Origin: Candidatus Babelota bacterium
Lineage (GTDB): Bacteria; Babelota; Babeliae; Babelales; JAUPTZ01
Assembly: GCA_030917815.1 (NCBI GenBank)
Contig: JAUPTZ010000002.1
Span: 1-46,499 of the forward strand
Length of the DNA stretch: 46,499 bases
Direction: 5' to 3'
Position 1 is the first letter of the stretch; the number at the start of each line of letters is the position of its first letter. The notes beneath the pieces were generated by a model. It was not told the DNA's origin. It did no database searches and was given only the letters and a program-made list of their open reading frames with translations. A program made the position numbers and the translations under genes. This document shows, piece by piece, positions 20,732 through 29,103 of this stretch.

Positions 20732-21384
20732 TCAACCGGCCTCTTATCTAAGCCGTATGCAGCAACAGCCGCAATAACGTTCATCATGCCCATTTCAAAA
20801 CCCCAGGCAATATGATGCTTAAAAGAGGCTTGAAACATCTTATTACCATAATACCAATCGGCTATAAGGTTGGTAAGAACTATACTGCCAACGCTTACCC
20901 CAAATAAAAGAAGCATGCGATTAAGGAGCGCCGCATCAAGTGGGGACAACGAGTTCAATTGTTCGCCCCGCTGCCGTAACTGTGCGCCGTATAACGCGGC
21001 AATAAAAAAAGAAAGAGCGGCCCATTTTTTAGGCCGCGCACGAGAATGCGTTTGCGCAACCCGCTCAAATAAAACAGAAGCTACAATCGTTGCCACCGTA
21101 GAAGCCATAACCGGCATTCCACTCGTTTTAGCACGCTTTTTCATGTATTTGAAAGTGCCCATCTGGCTACGCCCTGGCATCAAATCGTTCATGTTTCCAA
21201 ATGCACGACGTTCTTCACGCACCGTTTGCCTGAACGCAGTACCGGCCGTTTGCAGCTTATCAGCAATTGATTTTTTCCAAGAAGAATCTGAGGTTTGTGG
21301 TGCGTTTGCAGCCGAAAGAAATGAAGGAGAAATAGTTGAAAAGAAAAAAAGAATAAAAGTTTTTGTAGATGTGGTGTGTTGCAT
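20728..21384 (-). CDS. Unknown exported/membrane protein (218 aa)
   Basis: I do not recognise this protein. It opens with a signal-peptide-like hydrophobic stretch (FILFFFSTISPSFLSAA). A soluble basic segment follows, then three hydrophobic segments at about residues 94-105, 125-138 and 155-175, and a Gly/Met-rich hydrophobic C-terminus. It ends convergently with the 890-aa gene, with the two stop codons overlapping by 3 bp, and no terminator hairpin lies between them. The start at 21384 is the only plausible one, but the ribosome-binding site is weak. Confidence 0.6.
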   Translation of the reverse strand: MQHTTSTKTFILFFFSTISPSFLSAANAPQTSDSSWKKSIADKLQTAGTAFRQTVREERRAFGNMNDLMPGRSQMGTFKYMKKRAKTSGMPVMASTVATIVASVLFERVAQTHSRARPKKWAALSFFIAALYGAQLRQRGEQLNSLSPLDAALLNRMLLLFGVSVGSIVLTNLIADWYYGNKMFQASFKHHIAWGFEMGMMNVIAAVAAYGLDKRPVD

Positions 21385-21452
21385 GAATAGCTTTCGGCAA
21401 AAGTATCACTAGATCGCTTTGTTGCTTCGCACCTCGCACAGACGACTAACGA

Positions 21453-21546
21453 AGAGTCCTCCTACGCTCGAATCGAGCTTCGGCGGACACCGCCTTCGCA
21501 CTCTATTTGTCTGCTGCCTTGAGCGGCGCAGCCATTCGAAGCCTCA
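21453..21546. repeat. Structured repeat family 2, copy beside tmRNA
   Basis: This copy lies immediately 3' of the tmRNA gene, read on the minus strand. It shares ordered blocks with 38672-38773, which lies 3' of tRNA-Gly: AGTCCTCCTxCGCT, GGCGGAC, a block near ACTCxATxTGTCT, GCGGCGCAGCC and GCCTC. No reading frame is conserved between copies. Confidence 0.65.
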
Positions 21547-21582
21547 TTGCGGCGTACCTTGCGGCGCCGTAATGGCGAAGAC

Positions 21583-22050
21583 TGGTGGAGGCGATGGGAG
21601 TCGAACCCATGTCCGTATCACAAGTAGCTACAAGCACTCCATGCTGGTTTGCGCTTATTACCCCTATGCATCGCATCGCAAACTCTGCATTGCATAGCGG
21701 TCAGTTTTGTATATCGCAGCGGTACAAAACTAAAAAACCTTACGCTGCGATTCTATCATGGGTAATACGAGTAAGAGAGCCAGATAGACGGGGCCCTATT
21801 TACAAGACGAATAGTATTGAGTCAGCTTACGCCGCGTAAGCAGCAACTGCTACGTTACCAGCAAGAGCTGGCATTGCAAACATTGCGCTCAAATGACCAG
21901 AGGTCATTGGACGGTAAGCGAGCTTCAATACATTCGCAGAATCGTTAGATTCTGCACTTATTGTTGTGCACCATTTTTTAACGAGTTCCGGTACCAAACT
22001 CGACATGCGTTCATAGCCGTATGCCACACGTCGAAACCAAAAACGCCCCC
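21583..22050 (-). ncRNA. ssrA: tmRNA (transfer-messenger RNA)
   Basis: This 468-nt RNA rescues stalled ribosomes and adds a degradation tag. The 5' end begins GGGGGCG followed by a TTTTTGGTTTCGACGTG-type element (22050 downward). The 3' end carries ATGGGTTCGACTCCCATCGCCTCC and an encoded CCA (21583-21585). The 7-bp acceptor stem pairs throughout, with one G-U. The tag frame ends at the TAA 21827-21829 and reads ...AVAAYAA, most likely AGNVAVAAYAA from GCT at 21862. The resume codon is inferred, because only the frame and the stop are certain. The tag ends YAA, whereas the common bacterial tag ends LAA. SmpB is not on this contig. Confidence 0.93.
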
Positions 22051-22087
22051 ACAAAAACATCAAAGAACGCACTTTTTAAGAGAATTG

Positions 22088-22116
22088 AGTATACTATAGC
22101 CTCATTTTCATAGCAA
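22088..22116 (-). promoter_or_regulatory. Probable tmRNA promoter
   Basis: On the minus strand TTGCTA (22116-22111), a 17-nt spacer and TATACT (22093-22088) fit a housekeeping sigma-70-type promoter. They place the RNA start about 30 nt before the mature tmRNA 5' end, which fits later RNase P trimming. The palindrome AGTATACT also gives a plus-strand TATACT for rsmA, but without a good -35 box. Confidence 0.5.
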
Positions 22117-22138
22117 ACAACAGAATGTAGGTAAATAC

Positions 22139-22963
22139 GTGGCGCATCGTTCCCAGTACAAAAACAAATTCAGACCGCAAGCTAAGCAGCAACAAGACCT
22201 CCCCCGCCAGAAGAAACATCTTGGCCAAAATTTCCTAGTTTCACAAGATCCTATCAACACCATGCTCTCCGCTATTGCAATCACCCCGGACACTACCGTG
22301 GTTGAAATCGGATGCGGCAATGGCATTTTGACCCGAGCCATTCTTGACTCCAAATGCAAAGCGCTCCATGTCATCGAGATTGACCCTGACTGGGCAAACC
22401 ATATTTACGAGACCATCAGTGACCCTCGCATGACTATTCATAACGTTGACGCCTTGGCGTTTGATTTTACGACACTTAAAGCCGACGGTGGACGCTTAGT
22501 GTTACTAGCCAACCTGCCTTACGTCATCACGTTCCCGTTATTTGAAAAATTCTCCAAGCACCATGACCTCTTCGATGATGGCATGGTGATGGTTCAAGAA
22601 GAGGCGGCCGAACGCATGTCTCACACCAGTGGCCGTCGCTACGGCGCCGTTTCGATCTACCTTCAATATTTCTTCACCTTTACCGCGTACGAGCGAGTCC
22701 CACCTCATCTTTTTGTACCGGCTCCTAAAGTCATGAGTCGCTTAGTGCGCTTTCAGCCAAAATCTGATCTCATGCCGATGGATGACGCGGCCGCTTTCTG
22801 GCTCTTTGTACGGGAATGCTTTGTCAGCCCCCGCCAAACAATAGGTAACAACTTGAAACGAACCTACCGCAAATGGCAGGTATTATCTGAAGAAACGCTC
22901 AAGTTACGGGCACAGCAGATGACGGTTGCAGAACTCTATACGATTTGGAAGTCGTTGCAATAG
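22139..22963 (+). CDS. rsmA: 16S rRNA (adenine-N6,N6)-dimethyltransferase RsmA/KsgA
   Basis: This 274-aa enzyme dimethylates two adjacent adenines in the 3' hairpin of 16S rRNA using S-adenosylmethionine. The N-terminal HLGQNFLVSQDPI, SAM motif I VVEIGCGNGILT, the acidic IEIDPD, the catalytic NLPY (NIPY in most relatives) and the C-terminal FVPAPKVMSRLVRF are all present. The start is GTG 22139, with AGGT about 8 nt upstream; no better in-frame ATG exists. It is divergent from tmRNA and convergent with the NUDIX gene, 11 bp away. The length is normal for the family. Confidence 0.95.
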   Translation: MAHRSQYKNKFRPQAKQQQDLPRQKKHLGQNFLVSQDPINTMLSAIAITPDTTVVEIGCGNGILTRAILDSKCKALHVIEIDPDWANHIYETISDPRMTIHNVDALAFDFTTLKADGGRLVLLANLPYVITFPLFEKFSKHHDLFDDGMVMVQEEAAERMSHTSGRRYGAVSIYLQYFFTFTAYERVPPHLFVPAPKVMSRLVRFQPKSDLMPMDDAAAFWLFVRECFVSPRQTIGNNLKRTYRKWQVLSEETLKLRAQQMTVAELYTIWKSLQ

Positions 22964-22974
22964 ACGCACGGTGA

Positions 22975-23592
22975 CTAGATCAGGTCTTTTGCCACTAACA
23001 TATCCACGACAAACTGGCTCCATGTCTCCATGCGGTCATGAACCGCCAGGCATTCTGCACGTCCCATTAACATTCCTGACTTTAGCTCGGAACGGATAGC
23101 AATGTCACCGCTCTCGGCTGCAAGTAAAAACACAATACCAAGATGAACTTGGCCCACCGCATCACGATCGTCATTAACCAATCCAATTATCTGGACGCTC
23201 TTAAATGACCCATCGTAAGCGATTTCTTCGGCAAACTCACGGGTTCCCCAGTCGACAAGCTTACCACTCCCGAGTAGATCACCGGCCCGCACGTGGCCAC
23301 CAATGCCAACCGTGTACTTATTGGCCAGTCGCTGCTCTCCGGCAGCACCACTCCGCTGCATCACATAGACGCGACGATCATGCACAAAAACCATATACGG
23401 AATAATTTGTTTATAGGTCGGGTCAACCTCCATCAGAGGACGTGGCAGGAACTGACCACCAGCGGCCACCAGCTCCTCAATAAGCAAACCAAGAGCATGG
23501 CTCGCCGGCACACAACCGGGCTTTGCGGGCAAAATCTGGTGCTCATCAAGCAGGTGGCGAGGCACAACCAAGATATCTTCGTGACGACTCAT
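22975..23592 (-). CDS. NUDIX-family hydrolase (COG4112-like)
   Basis: This 205-aa protein has a NUDIX-type core: YMVFVHDRRVYVMQRS, GIGGHVRAGD, then TREFAEEIAYDG, matching the REUxEE part of the NUDIX box. About 11 residues separate the GGH segment from the RE helix, more than in the classical 23-residue box; this resembles the COG4112 group of uncharacterised NUDIX proteins. It probably hydrolyses a nucleoside-diphosphate-linked substrate, but the substrate cannot be read from sequence. The start at 23592 (MSRHED) is preferred over 23607 because GGAGAG sits about 7 nt upstream. It has a solitary gene context and is convergent with rsmA. Confidence 0.75.
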   Translation of the reverse strand: MSRHEDILVVPRHLLDEHQILPAKPGCVPASHALGLLIEELVAAGGQFLPRPLMEVDPTYKQIIPYMVFVHDRRVYVMQRSGAAGEQRLANKYTVGIGGHVRAGDLLGSGKLVDWGTREFAEEIAYDGSFKSVQIIGLVNDDRDAVGQVHLGIVFLLAAESGDIAIRSELKSGMLMGRAECLAVHDRMETWSQFVVDMLVAKDLI

Positions 23593-23647
23593 AGGGACTC
23601 TCCGCATAAAGGTATAAAGGCATAGAAGGATATCATTTTATGCACAT

Positions 23648-23679
23648 AAAAAAAGAGCCGATCTTTCGACCGGCTCTTT
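23648..23679 (-). terminator. Rho-independent terminator of the Ala/Lys repeat protein gene
   Basis: A perfect 9-bp stem (AAAGAGCCG at 23652-23660 with CGGCTCTTT at 23671-23679) is followed on the minus strand by a run of T. It lies about 45 bp past the stop codon of the gene at 23723. Confidence 0.85.
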
Positions 23680-23722
23680 GAATAACACTAACCGCCTAAG
23701 CGATTTGAATTACGTTTAATGA

Positions 23723-24904
23723 TTACGCAGCTGTAGCAGCTGTTTTATCTTCTTTAGCTTTAGGCTTAGCAACAGCTTTTACTACAAGCTTGTTAGCCGC
23801 AGCAAGCGCTTTTTCAGCTTTTTCTTTTTTAGCTTTAGCAGCTTTAACTTTTTCTGCTTTTTGAGCAGCGGTCAAGGCAATGTCGCCTTCTTTACGAGCT
23901 TTAGCAGCAGCAAGCGCAGCTTCAGCAGCTTTAACTTCTTCAGCAAGAGCTTCTGCAGTAACTGCAGCAACAGCAACAACCGGTGTCTTAGCTTTAGCAG
24001 CAGCAAGCGCAGCTTCAGCAACTTTAACTTCTTCAGCAAGAGCTTCTGCAGTAACTGCAGCAACAGCAACAACCGGTGACTTAGCTTTAGCAGCAGCAAG
24101 CGCAGCTTCAGCAGCACTGATAGTTGCATCGCGACCTTCTGCATCAGATTCAAGCTTATTAGCAGCAGCAAGCGCAGCTTCAGCAGCTTTAACTTCTTCA
24201 GCAAGAGCTTCTGCAGTAACTTCAGCAACAGCAACAACCGGTGTCTTAGCTTTAGCAGCAGCAAGCGCAGCTTCAGCAACTTTAACTTCTTCAGCAAGAG
24301 CTTCTGCAGTAACTTCAGCAACAGCAACAACCGGTGTCTTAGCTTTAGCAGCAGTAAGCACAGCTTCAGCATCTGCTACCAATTTAACAAGCGCAGCAGC
24401 GTCCAACTTAACATCAGCAACAAGAGCTTCAGTATCTGTCAATTCTTTGGTAGCAGCAAGCAATTCAGCGTTAGCAGCGTCAACTTTAGCTTTCTTCGCA
24501 TCTTCAGTTTCAACAGTCAATTCTGTTGATGAACTACCCGCAAGACGCTTGAAACCACCAAGTTTAGCGGTAACGGCTGTAGCAGCACCAGCAGCAGCAA
24601 TCCAAGGAGCTACTCTTTTACCAAAACGTACAAGTTTGTTTTGTGCTGTTTCAACGCCACCTTTAGTTGGGATCAAAGCTTCTTTGCCATTTGCCCAGAT
24701 AGCAATACCGCCAGCAACAGCTGTTACAACAAGACCACCAACACAGATGTATGGATTATCGCCGAATACGCTGCCTTTTTCTTCAGCATTTTCAGCTTTT
24801 TCAGTTTTAGCAACTTCGGTCTTAGGAGCAGCAACGACTACACCGTTAGTCAAAGCACCCAACGCTACAAGCGCGAGGAGTAAGTTTTTTAGGTTGTTTT
24901 TCAT
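23723..24904 (-). CDS. Exported Ala/Lys/Glu-rich repeat protein (393 aa)
   Basis: The start at 24904 (MKNNLKN) is chosen over 24916 because a GGTGG element precedes it and the signal peptide follows directly (LLLALVALGALTNGVVVAA). Two hydrophobic segments (about residues 56-74 and 100-115) suggest membrane anchoring. The C-terminal half is a repeat region of 31-aa units built on KTPVVAVAEVTAEALAEEVK and AAEAALAAAKA; it should form long charged helices or coiled coil. A 24-aa unit interrupts the array. The last 60 residues are Lys/Ala-rich and resemble bacterial histone-H1-like tails in composition only. I do not recognise the family. A strong terminator follows, and a promoter candidate lies about 250 bp upstream. 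Confidence 0.8.
   Translation of the reverse strand: MKNNLKNLLLALVALGALTNGVVVAAPKTEVAKTEKAENAEEKGSVFGDNPYICVGGLVVTAVAGGIAIWANGKEALIPTKGGVETAQNKLVRFGKRVAPWIAAAGAATAVTAKLGGFKRLAGSSSTELTVETEDAKKAKVDAANAELLAATKELTDTEALVADVKLDAAALVKLVADAEAVLTAAKAKTPVVAVAEVTAEALAEEVKVAEAALAAAKAKTPVVAVAEVTAEALAEEVKAAEAALAAANKLESDAEGRDATISAAEAALAAAKAKSPVVAVAAVTAEALAEEVKVAEAALAAAKAKTPVVAVAAVTAEALAEEVKAAEAALAAAKARKEGDIALTAAQKAEKVKAAKAKKEKAEKALAAANKLVVKAVAKPKAKEDKTAATAA
23901..24371. repeat. 93-bp direct repeats inside a coding region
   Basis: Unit starts (ttagcag) are at 23901, 23994, 24087, 24159, 24252 and 24345. Spacing is 93 bp except for one 72-bp step, so all units stay in frame (31 or 24 codons). Neighbouring units are nearly identical at DNA level, which implies recent expansion or gene conversion. 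The low-stop composition produces long spurious frames on both strands. Confidence 0.9.
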
Positions 24905-25149
24905 ATATTCCACCATACTCTTATTTTAGACATATTAAATATATACACATTTCATCGAGCATAATCACTCCCCAAAAATGCTGTCAGTACGCAATAGGTA
25001 ATAGTAAATTGCAACTAACAATAGCCATGATCAGAGCGTAAAGAGGCTGCCATCCGTCATTTCCCAACAGAAGAGTACATTTAAATGCCGTTAAAATAAG
25101 CATTTTTTCATCCGCTATAAAAACTCAAGAGACTCGGTAAGTCTAGCCG

Positions 25150-25181
25150 ATTATAAAAAGTATGCAAGGGTTTTATGTCAA
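25150..25181 (-). promoter_or_regulatory. Candidate promoter for the Ala/Lys repeat protein gene
   Basis: On the minus strand there is a perfect TTGACA (25181-25176) and a perfect TATAAT (25155-25150). The spacer is 20 nt, longer than the usual 16-18, so activity is uncertain. Confidence 0.4.
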
Positions 25182-25197
25182 TTTGGCGGGCATGCTA

Positions 25198-25226
25198 ATG
25201 ACAAAAGGCCGGCTACCTGCTATCAT
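25198..25226 (+). promoter_or_regulatory. alaS promoter
   Basis: ATGACA (25198-25203), a 17-nt spacer and TATCAT (25221-25226) each match the sigma-70 consensus at five of six positions. They predict a short leader of about 50 nt before the ATG at 25285. Confidence 0.65.
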
Positions 25227-25284
25227 GATCAGGCTTTTTGCCGTAAAAGCGCGGTCATCCAACCAATAAGAAAGGCTAGTCTTT

Positions 25285-27894
25285 ATGAAGTCAAAAGAAG
25301 TTCGTCAGCGGTTTTTGGATTATTTTCAACGCAACGGGCACCAGGTTGTGGCCAGTTCTTCGCTCATTCCGGCCGAAGACCCGACCTTGCTGTTCACCAA
25401 TGCCGGCATGAACCAGTTTAAAGACTGCTTCTTGGGCAAGGAAAAACGAGCCTACATGCGCGCTACTACCTCACAAAAGTGCGTACGAGCCGGCGGCAAG
25501 CATAACGACCTTGAAAATGTCGGCTTTACCGCCCGCCACCTGACCTTCTTTGAGATGCTCGGCAACTTCTCTTTTGGTGACTATTTTAAAAAAGAAGCTA
25601 TAACCTTCGCCTGGGAGCTCTTAACTAAGGAGTATGGCCTCCCTCCTGAAAAACTCTATGTTTCGGTCTTCAACAAAGACGATGAAGCCTATGCCATCTG
25701 GAACACCGACATTGGTGTTCCGGCGCAACGCATCGTTCGCCTGGGCGAAAAAGACAATTTTTGGGCTATGGGTGATACCGGCCCTTGCGGTCCTTGCACC
25801 GAAATCTACCTTGATCATGGAAAAGATGCCGGCTGCGGCAGCGATCAATGCCAGCCGGGCTGTGATTGTGACCGCTTTATCGAAATCTGGAACAACGTAT
25901 TTATGCAATTCAACCGTTCTGCCGACGGCACCCTGACACCCCTTGCTCAGTCTGGCGTAGACACCGGCATGGGCCTTGAGCGCTTGTGCGCCGTTCTGCA
26001 AGGAAAACGAAACGTATTCGCCACCGACATTTTCACCGGCATAAAGCAGGCCATTACCACTTTTACCGGTATTGCATTGCCAACGAATAACCCTAAATTA
26101 ATGGGGGCATTCAACGTCATTTGCGACCATATCCGCTCCTCCTGTCTCTTGATGGCCGACGGATGCTCACCGGCAAATGATGGCCGCGGATATGTACTGC
26201 GCAAGATCATGCGCCGTGCAATTTTGTTTGCAAGCAAACTTTCGGACAAAAAAGAATTCTTACCAACCATTGCACGATTCTTCATCAATGAAAGCAGCGA
26301 TATCTTCCCCGAACTAAAGGTAAGCGAAAAACTTATCATCTCAATTTGGGAGCAAGAGGTTGAGCGGTTCATGCAAAATCTGCAAAACGGCCAAGCCATC
26401 CTGGCAAAATACATCACACAAACCGAAGAGTTAGGGAGCGCGCGCCTCAGCGGCGAACACGCGTTCAAGCTCTACGACACCTATGGGTTTCCGCTTGAGC
26501 TCACAAAAGTGATCGCGCACGAAAACAACTTAACCGTTGATGAAGAGGCTTTTGCAGCCGAAATGGCAAAGCAACAAAGCCTTTCTAAAAATTTGGGCGT
26601 CAAAGAAGAAGACACTACCATTCCATTCCCTGAAGACATGACCACCACCTTTACCGGTTATGAAACCACCGAATGTACGAGCAAGGTATTGTGGCAGCAC
26701 ACCACCGACACGCATCGATGGCTTATCACAACCGAGTCACCGTTCTACGTTGAATCGGGCGGACAAGTAAACGACGAAGGAGTTGTAACCATAAACAAGC
26801 ATAGCTATCACGTGGTCGACCTGAAAAAAGTAGGTAGCCGCTTCGCACCGGCCATTGCGGTCAAATTAGAACCGGTTGAAACCATGGGCGCATGCGCAAT
26901 TGGTGATGCAGCAGAATGCGAAGTAAATAAACAATCACGTGTCAGCACGGTTCGTAACCATACCGCTACTCATATGCTACATGCCGCTTTGCACACCGTG
27001 CTCGGTAAACAAGCAAAACAGGCCGGCTCGGTAGTAAATAAAGATTACCTCCGCTTTGACTACACCAATCATGAAGCGCCATCTGCTGCACAATTGGCGA
27101 AGCTTGAACAAATGGTAAACGAAAAGATTTGGGAAGATATTGCAACCAACATCTTTAATACCACGCTCGAAGATGCGCAGCGCAAAGGGGTTATTGCATT
27201 CTTTGGTGAAAAATATAATCCGGCTAACGTACGCGTTGTCACCATCCCTGGCTTCTCACAAGAACTCTGTGGCGGTACCCATGCACCACGCACCGGTATC
27301 ATTGGCGCTTTCAAGATTGTCTCCGATACCGCATTAGCAACCGGTACTCGGCGTATTGTTGCCGTTACCGGCGCACGAGCACTGGAACTCTTTCAACAGA
27401 GTTACAAAGATATTAAAATGCTCAGTGAACACTTCAAAGTAAAACCGGAACAAACCGTTGATGCGGTGCTTAAGCAGGAAGCGGAGCTAAACGCATTAAA
27501 TTCCGAACTCAGACAAGCAAAGAAGAAATTACTGTATAGCTCAATGGACAGTTTTGCGCAAAAAATTAGCACCGGCACAAAATTACCACAGCTCTTCTTA
27601 ATGCTTGATGAAAGCGATATTGAAAGTATGCGCGCCATCTGTCAAACACTTGATGCGCAAAAACCGGGCTTCTATTTCATTGCAACAAACGCGGCTGGCA
27701 AAAGTCAGTTCGTGGCTTGGACCAGCAAAAATTATCTTGCTGCGATCCCACACGCCGAACTGATGAATATTCTCAAAGGAATGCATCTACAAGGCGGCGG
27801 ACGTCCTGGCCTCATTCAAGGCGGTGGCCAAGTAGTCACACCAGAATTAGTTGATGTTCTTAAAGAATGGATTGCGCAGCTTATACCTGCATAA
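25285..27894 (+). CDS. alaS: Alanine--tRNA ligase
   Basis: This 869-aa enzyme charges tRNA-Ala. The N-terminal class II catalytic core is intact (FTNAGMNQFKDCFLG, motif 2 TTSQKCVRAGGKHNDLENVG, GDTGPCGPCTEIY, motif 3 GLERLCAV). The editing domain carries the zinc-site pairs HTATHMLHA (about residue 559) and CGGTH (about residue 662). The C-terminal C-Ala domain ends with GGGRPGLIQGGGQ. Length is normal for a full bacterial enzyme. The ATG at 25285 follows an AAAGG element at a suitable distance. The gene has its own promoter and ends at a strong bidirectional terminator. Confidence 0.97.
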   Translation: MKSKEVRQRFLDYFQRNGHQVVASSSLIPAEDPTLLFTNAGMNQFKDCFLGKEKRAYMRATTSQKCVRAGGKHNDLENVGFTARHLTFFEMLGNFSFGDYFKKEAITFAWELLTKEYGLPPEKLYVSVFNKDDEAYAIWNTDIGVPAQRIVRLGEKDNFWAMGDTGPCGPCTEIYLDHGKDAGCGSDQCQPGCDCDRFIEIWNNVFMQFNRSADGTLTPLAQSGVDTGMGLERLCAVLQGKRNVFATDIFTGIKQAITTFTGIALPTNNPKLMGAFNVICDHIRSSCLLMADGCSPANDGRGYVLRKIMRRAILFASKLSDKKEFLPTIARFFINESSDIFPELKVSEKLIISIWEQEVERFMQNLQNGQAILAKYITQTEELGSARLSGEHAFKLYDTYGFPLELTKVIAHENNLTVDEEAFAAEMAKQQSLSKNLGVKEEDTTIPFPEDMTTTFTGYETTECTSKVLWQHTTDTHRWLITTESPFYVESGGQVNDEGVVTINKHSYHVVDLKKVGSRFAPAIAVKLEPVETMGACAIGDAAECEVNKQSRVSTVRNHTATHMLHAALHTVLGKQAKQAGSVVNKDYLRFDYTNHEAPSAAQLAKLEQMVNEKIWEDIATNIFNTTLEDAQRKGVIAFFGEKYNPANVRVVTIPGFSQELCGGTHAPRTGIIGAFKIVSDTALATGTRRIVAVTGARALELFQQSYKDIKMLSEHFKVKPEQTVDAVLKQEAELNALNSELRQAKKKLLYSSMDSFAQKISTGTKLPQLFLMLDESDIESMRAICQTLDAQKPGFYFIATNAAGKSQFVAWTSKNYLAAIPHAELMNILKGMHLQGGGRPGLIQGGGQVVTPELVDVLKEWIAQLIPA

Positions 27895-27914
27895 TCGGTA
27901 GATATAGTAGATAT

Positions 27915-27949
27915 AAAAAAAGGGCCGGTAAAAAACCGGCCCTTTTTTT
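27915..27949. terminator. Bidirectional rho-independent terminator
   Basis: A perfect 14-bp inverted repeat (AAAAAAAGGGCCGG at 27915-27928 with CCGGCCCTTTTTTT at 27936-27949) flanks a 7-nt loop. It has a T run on both strands, and serves convergent alaS and the coiled-coil gene. Confidence 0.92.
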
Positions 27950-27967
27950 AGTGTACCTAGAAAGGTG

Positions 27968-28819
27968 TTATGCACCCACCCCTTTATCTTCATCATCAAC
28001 TTCGGTATCAAGCGCAAAGCCAACATCACTAAGATCGGCCTCATCGGCCGCTTCTTGGCTATCATCAACTAATGTATCACCTTCATCACTGGCAAATGCT
28101 ACCGAATCATCACCGCCCGCTGTTTCACCAAAAACTGCACCAAAATCTGATGAGTTTGCTTCGCTCTTTTGGGTCATCTCGGCTTCAAGAGCAAGAATAG
28201 TCGCTTTATGTGCCGCTATTTTTGCTTCGGTTTCACTCTTCAATGCTCTTTTTTCTTCACGCATCTGCGTAAGCGTAGCAATCTCAGCATCGATGACCGT
28301 CAAATCTTCTTGCTGCTTATTTAACTCATCTTGATGTTGTTCTACATCATCAGGAGCCAATTCACTCACCATGAAGGTTAACTGTTCGATTTTTACTACT
28401 AGCTCATCGCGATCCATTTCTTGAGCACCAATTTTCTCGCGCAATTCTTGGATCGCTGCTTCTTGTTCTTCATTGAGTACTTCAAGCTCGGCAAGCTCAC
28501 CGCGCAGCGTATTAAGCCTATTTCCGAGATCTTTCATCTCCTCTTCCATCCGTTCAATACTCGCCCGCATTTCCGGCGTCATTTGTGACTTCATTTGTTC
28601 CATTTGCTCTTGTAGCTGAGCAAGCATTTGTTGAAACTCTTCACTGTTGAAATCAAACTCCTCTTCCGAAGAGAAATCAAGCCCCACCGGCTCATCGAAC
28701 GCTTCTTCGGTCGGGATTTCATACAATAATGGCTCTGGTTGCTCACCTACTAATGGCGCCATCGGTAACGCCAAGGCTAAGGCCGCGACACTTAAAACTA
28801 ATGCATTTAATCGCTTCAT
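27968..28819 (-). CDS. Exported acidic coiled-coil protein (283 aa)
   Basis: I do not recognise this protein. It has a signal peptide (MKRLNALVLSVAALALALPMAPLVG). A Glu/Asp-rich stretch follows, then a long predicted coiled coil from about residue 60 to 215 rich in Glu, Gln, Met and Leu (for example QMLAQLQEQMEQMKSQM). The Asp-rich tail (about residues 225-283) is probably disordered. Composition suggests a periplasmic or surface structural protein. The start at 28819 is supported by AAGGA on the minus strand. It shares a terminator with alaS. No cysteine or enzymatic motif was noticed. Confidence 0.8.
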   Translation of the reverse strand: MKRLNALVLSVAALALALPMAPLVGEQPEPLLYEIPTEEAFDEPVGLDFSSEEEFDFNSEEFQQMLAQLQEQMEQMKSQMTPEMRASIERMEEEMKDLGNRLNTLRGELAELEVLNEEQEAAIQELREKIGAQEMDRDELVVKIEQLTFMVSELAPDDVEQHQDELNKQQEDLTVIDAEIATLTQMREEKRALKSETEAKIAAHKATILALEAEMTQKSEANSSDFGAVFGETAGGDDSVAFASDEGDTLVDDSQEAADEADLSDVGFALDTEVDDEDKGVGA

Positions 28820-28946
28820 AACTTTCCTTTTTCGTTAATCACATTCACTACTTTGTTATTACTCAATTCGCACGTCTCATTCATAATAGCGCATACCTTC
28901 ATAGTCAAAACAGTTTGAAATGTTGGTTTGGTTGACGCGCAAGCAC

Positions 28947-29064
28947 GTCATCACGAGGGCTGCTCTGTCAGCCCGTGGTGATCCAGCGTACTGTGATGTA
29001 AATACCATTTTATCTGGATTGCCACGTCGCACAAGAGCTCCTCGCAAAGACGGCTGGTGCCGTC
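28947..29064. repeat. Interrupted palindromic intergenic repeat, copy 2
   Basis: This element has the layout of the one at 16162-16336. An outer gtcatcacgag (28947) faces ctcgcaaagac (29041-29051), and an inner gtggtgatccag (28975-28986) faces ctggattgccac (29014-29025). Two short internal hairpins are present, GGGCTG/CAGCCC and GACGGC/GCCGTC (29049-29064). It fills the gap between the coiled-coil gene and the end of clpB. Confidence 0.65.
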
Positions 29065-29103
29065 TAGTTGTAAGCACCTATATTAAACCTAATTATCTCT
29101 AAT

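Larger units (their letters stand above)
24905..25284. other. Intergenic region between two divergent genes
   Basis: This 380-bp gap holds no credible gene. It contains the alaS promoter (25198-25226), a second promoter candidate for the repeat-protein gene (25150-25181) and AT-rich sequence close to that gene. A minus-strand transcript starting at the second site would have a 5' UTR of over 200 nt. I see no recognisable riboswitch or T-box in front of alaS. Confidence 0.6.

Noticed and set aside
23901-24371. Regular spaced repeats resembling a CRISPR array
   Set aside because: The 93-bp units are adjacent coding repeats without unique spacers, and no cas genes are present.
23872-24372. A 166-codon Leu/Lys-rich minus-strand frame in the repeat region
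   Set aside because: It is a frame-shifted reading of the same 93-bp repeats and has no start signal.
23880-24929. A 349-codon plus-strand open frame opposite the Ala/Lys repeat protein
   Set aside because: It is the antisense image of in-frame repeats with few stop codons, has no ribosome-binding site, and its Ala/Ser-rich product mirrors the repeat. The minus-strand gene has a signal peptide, a ribosome-binding site and a terminator.
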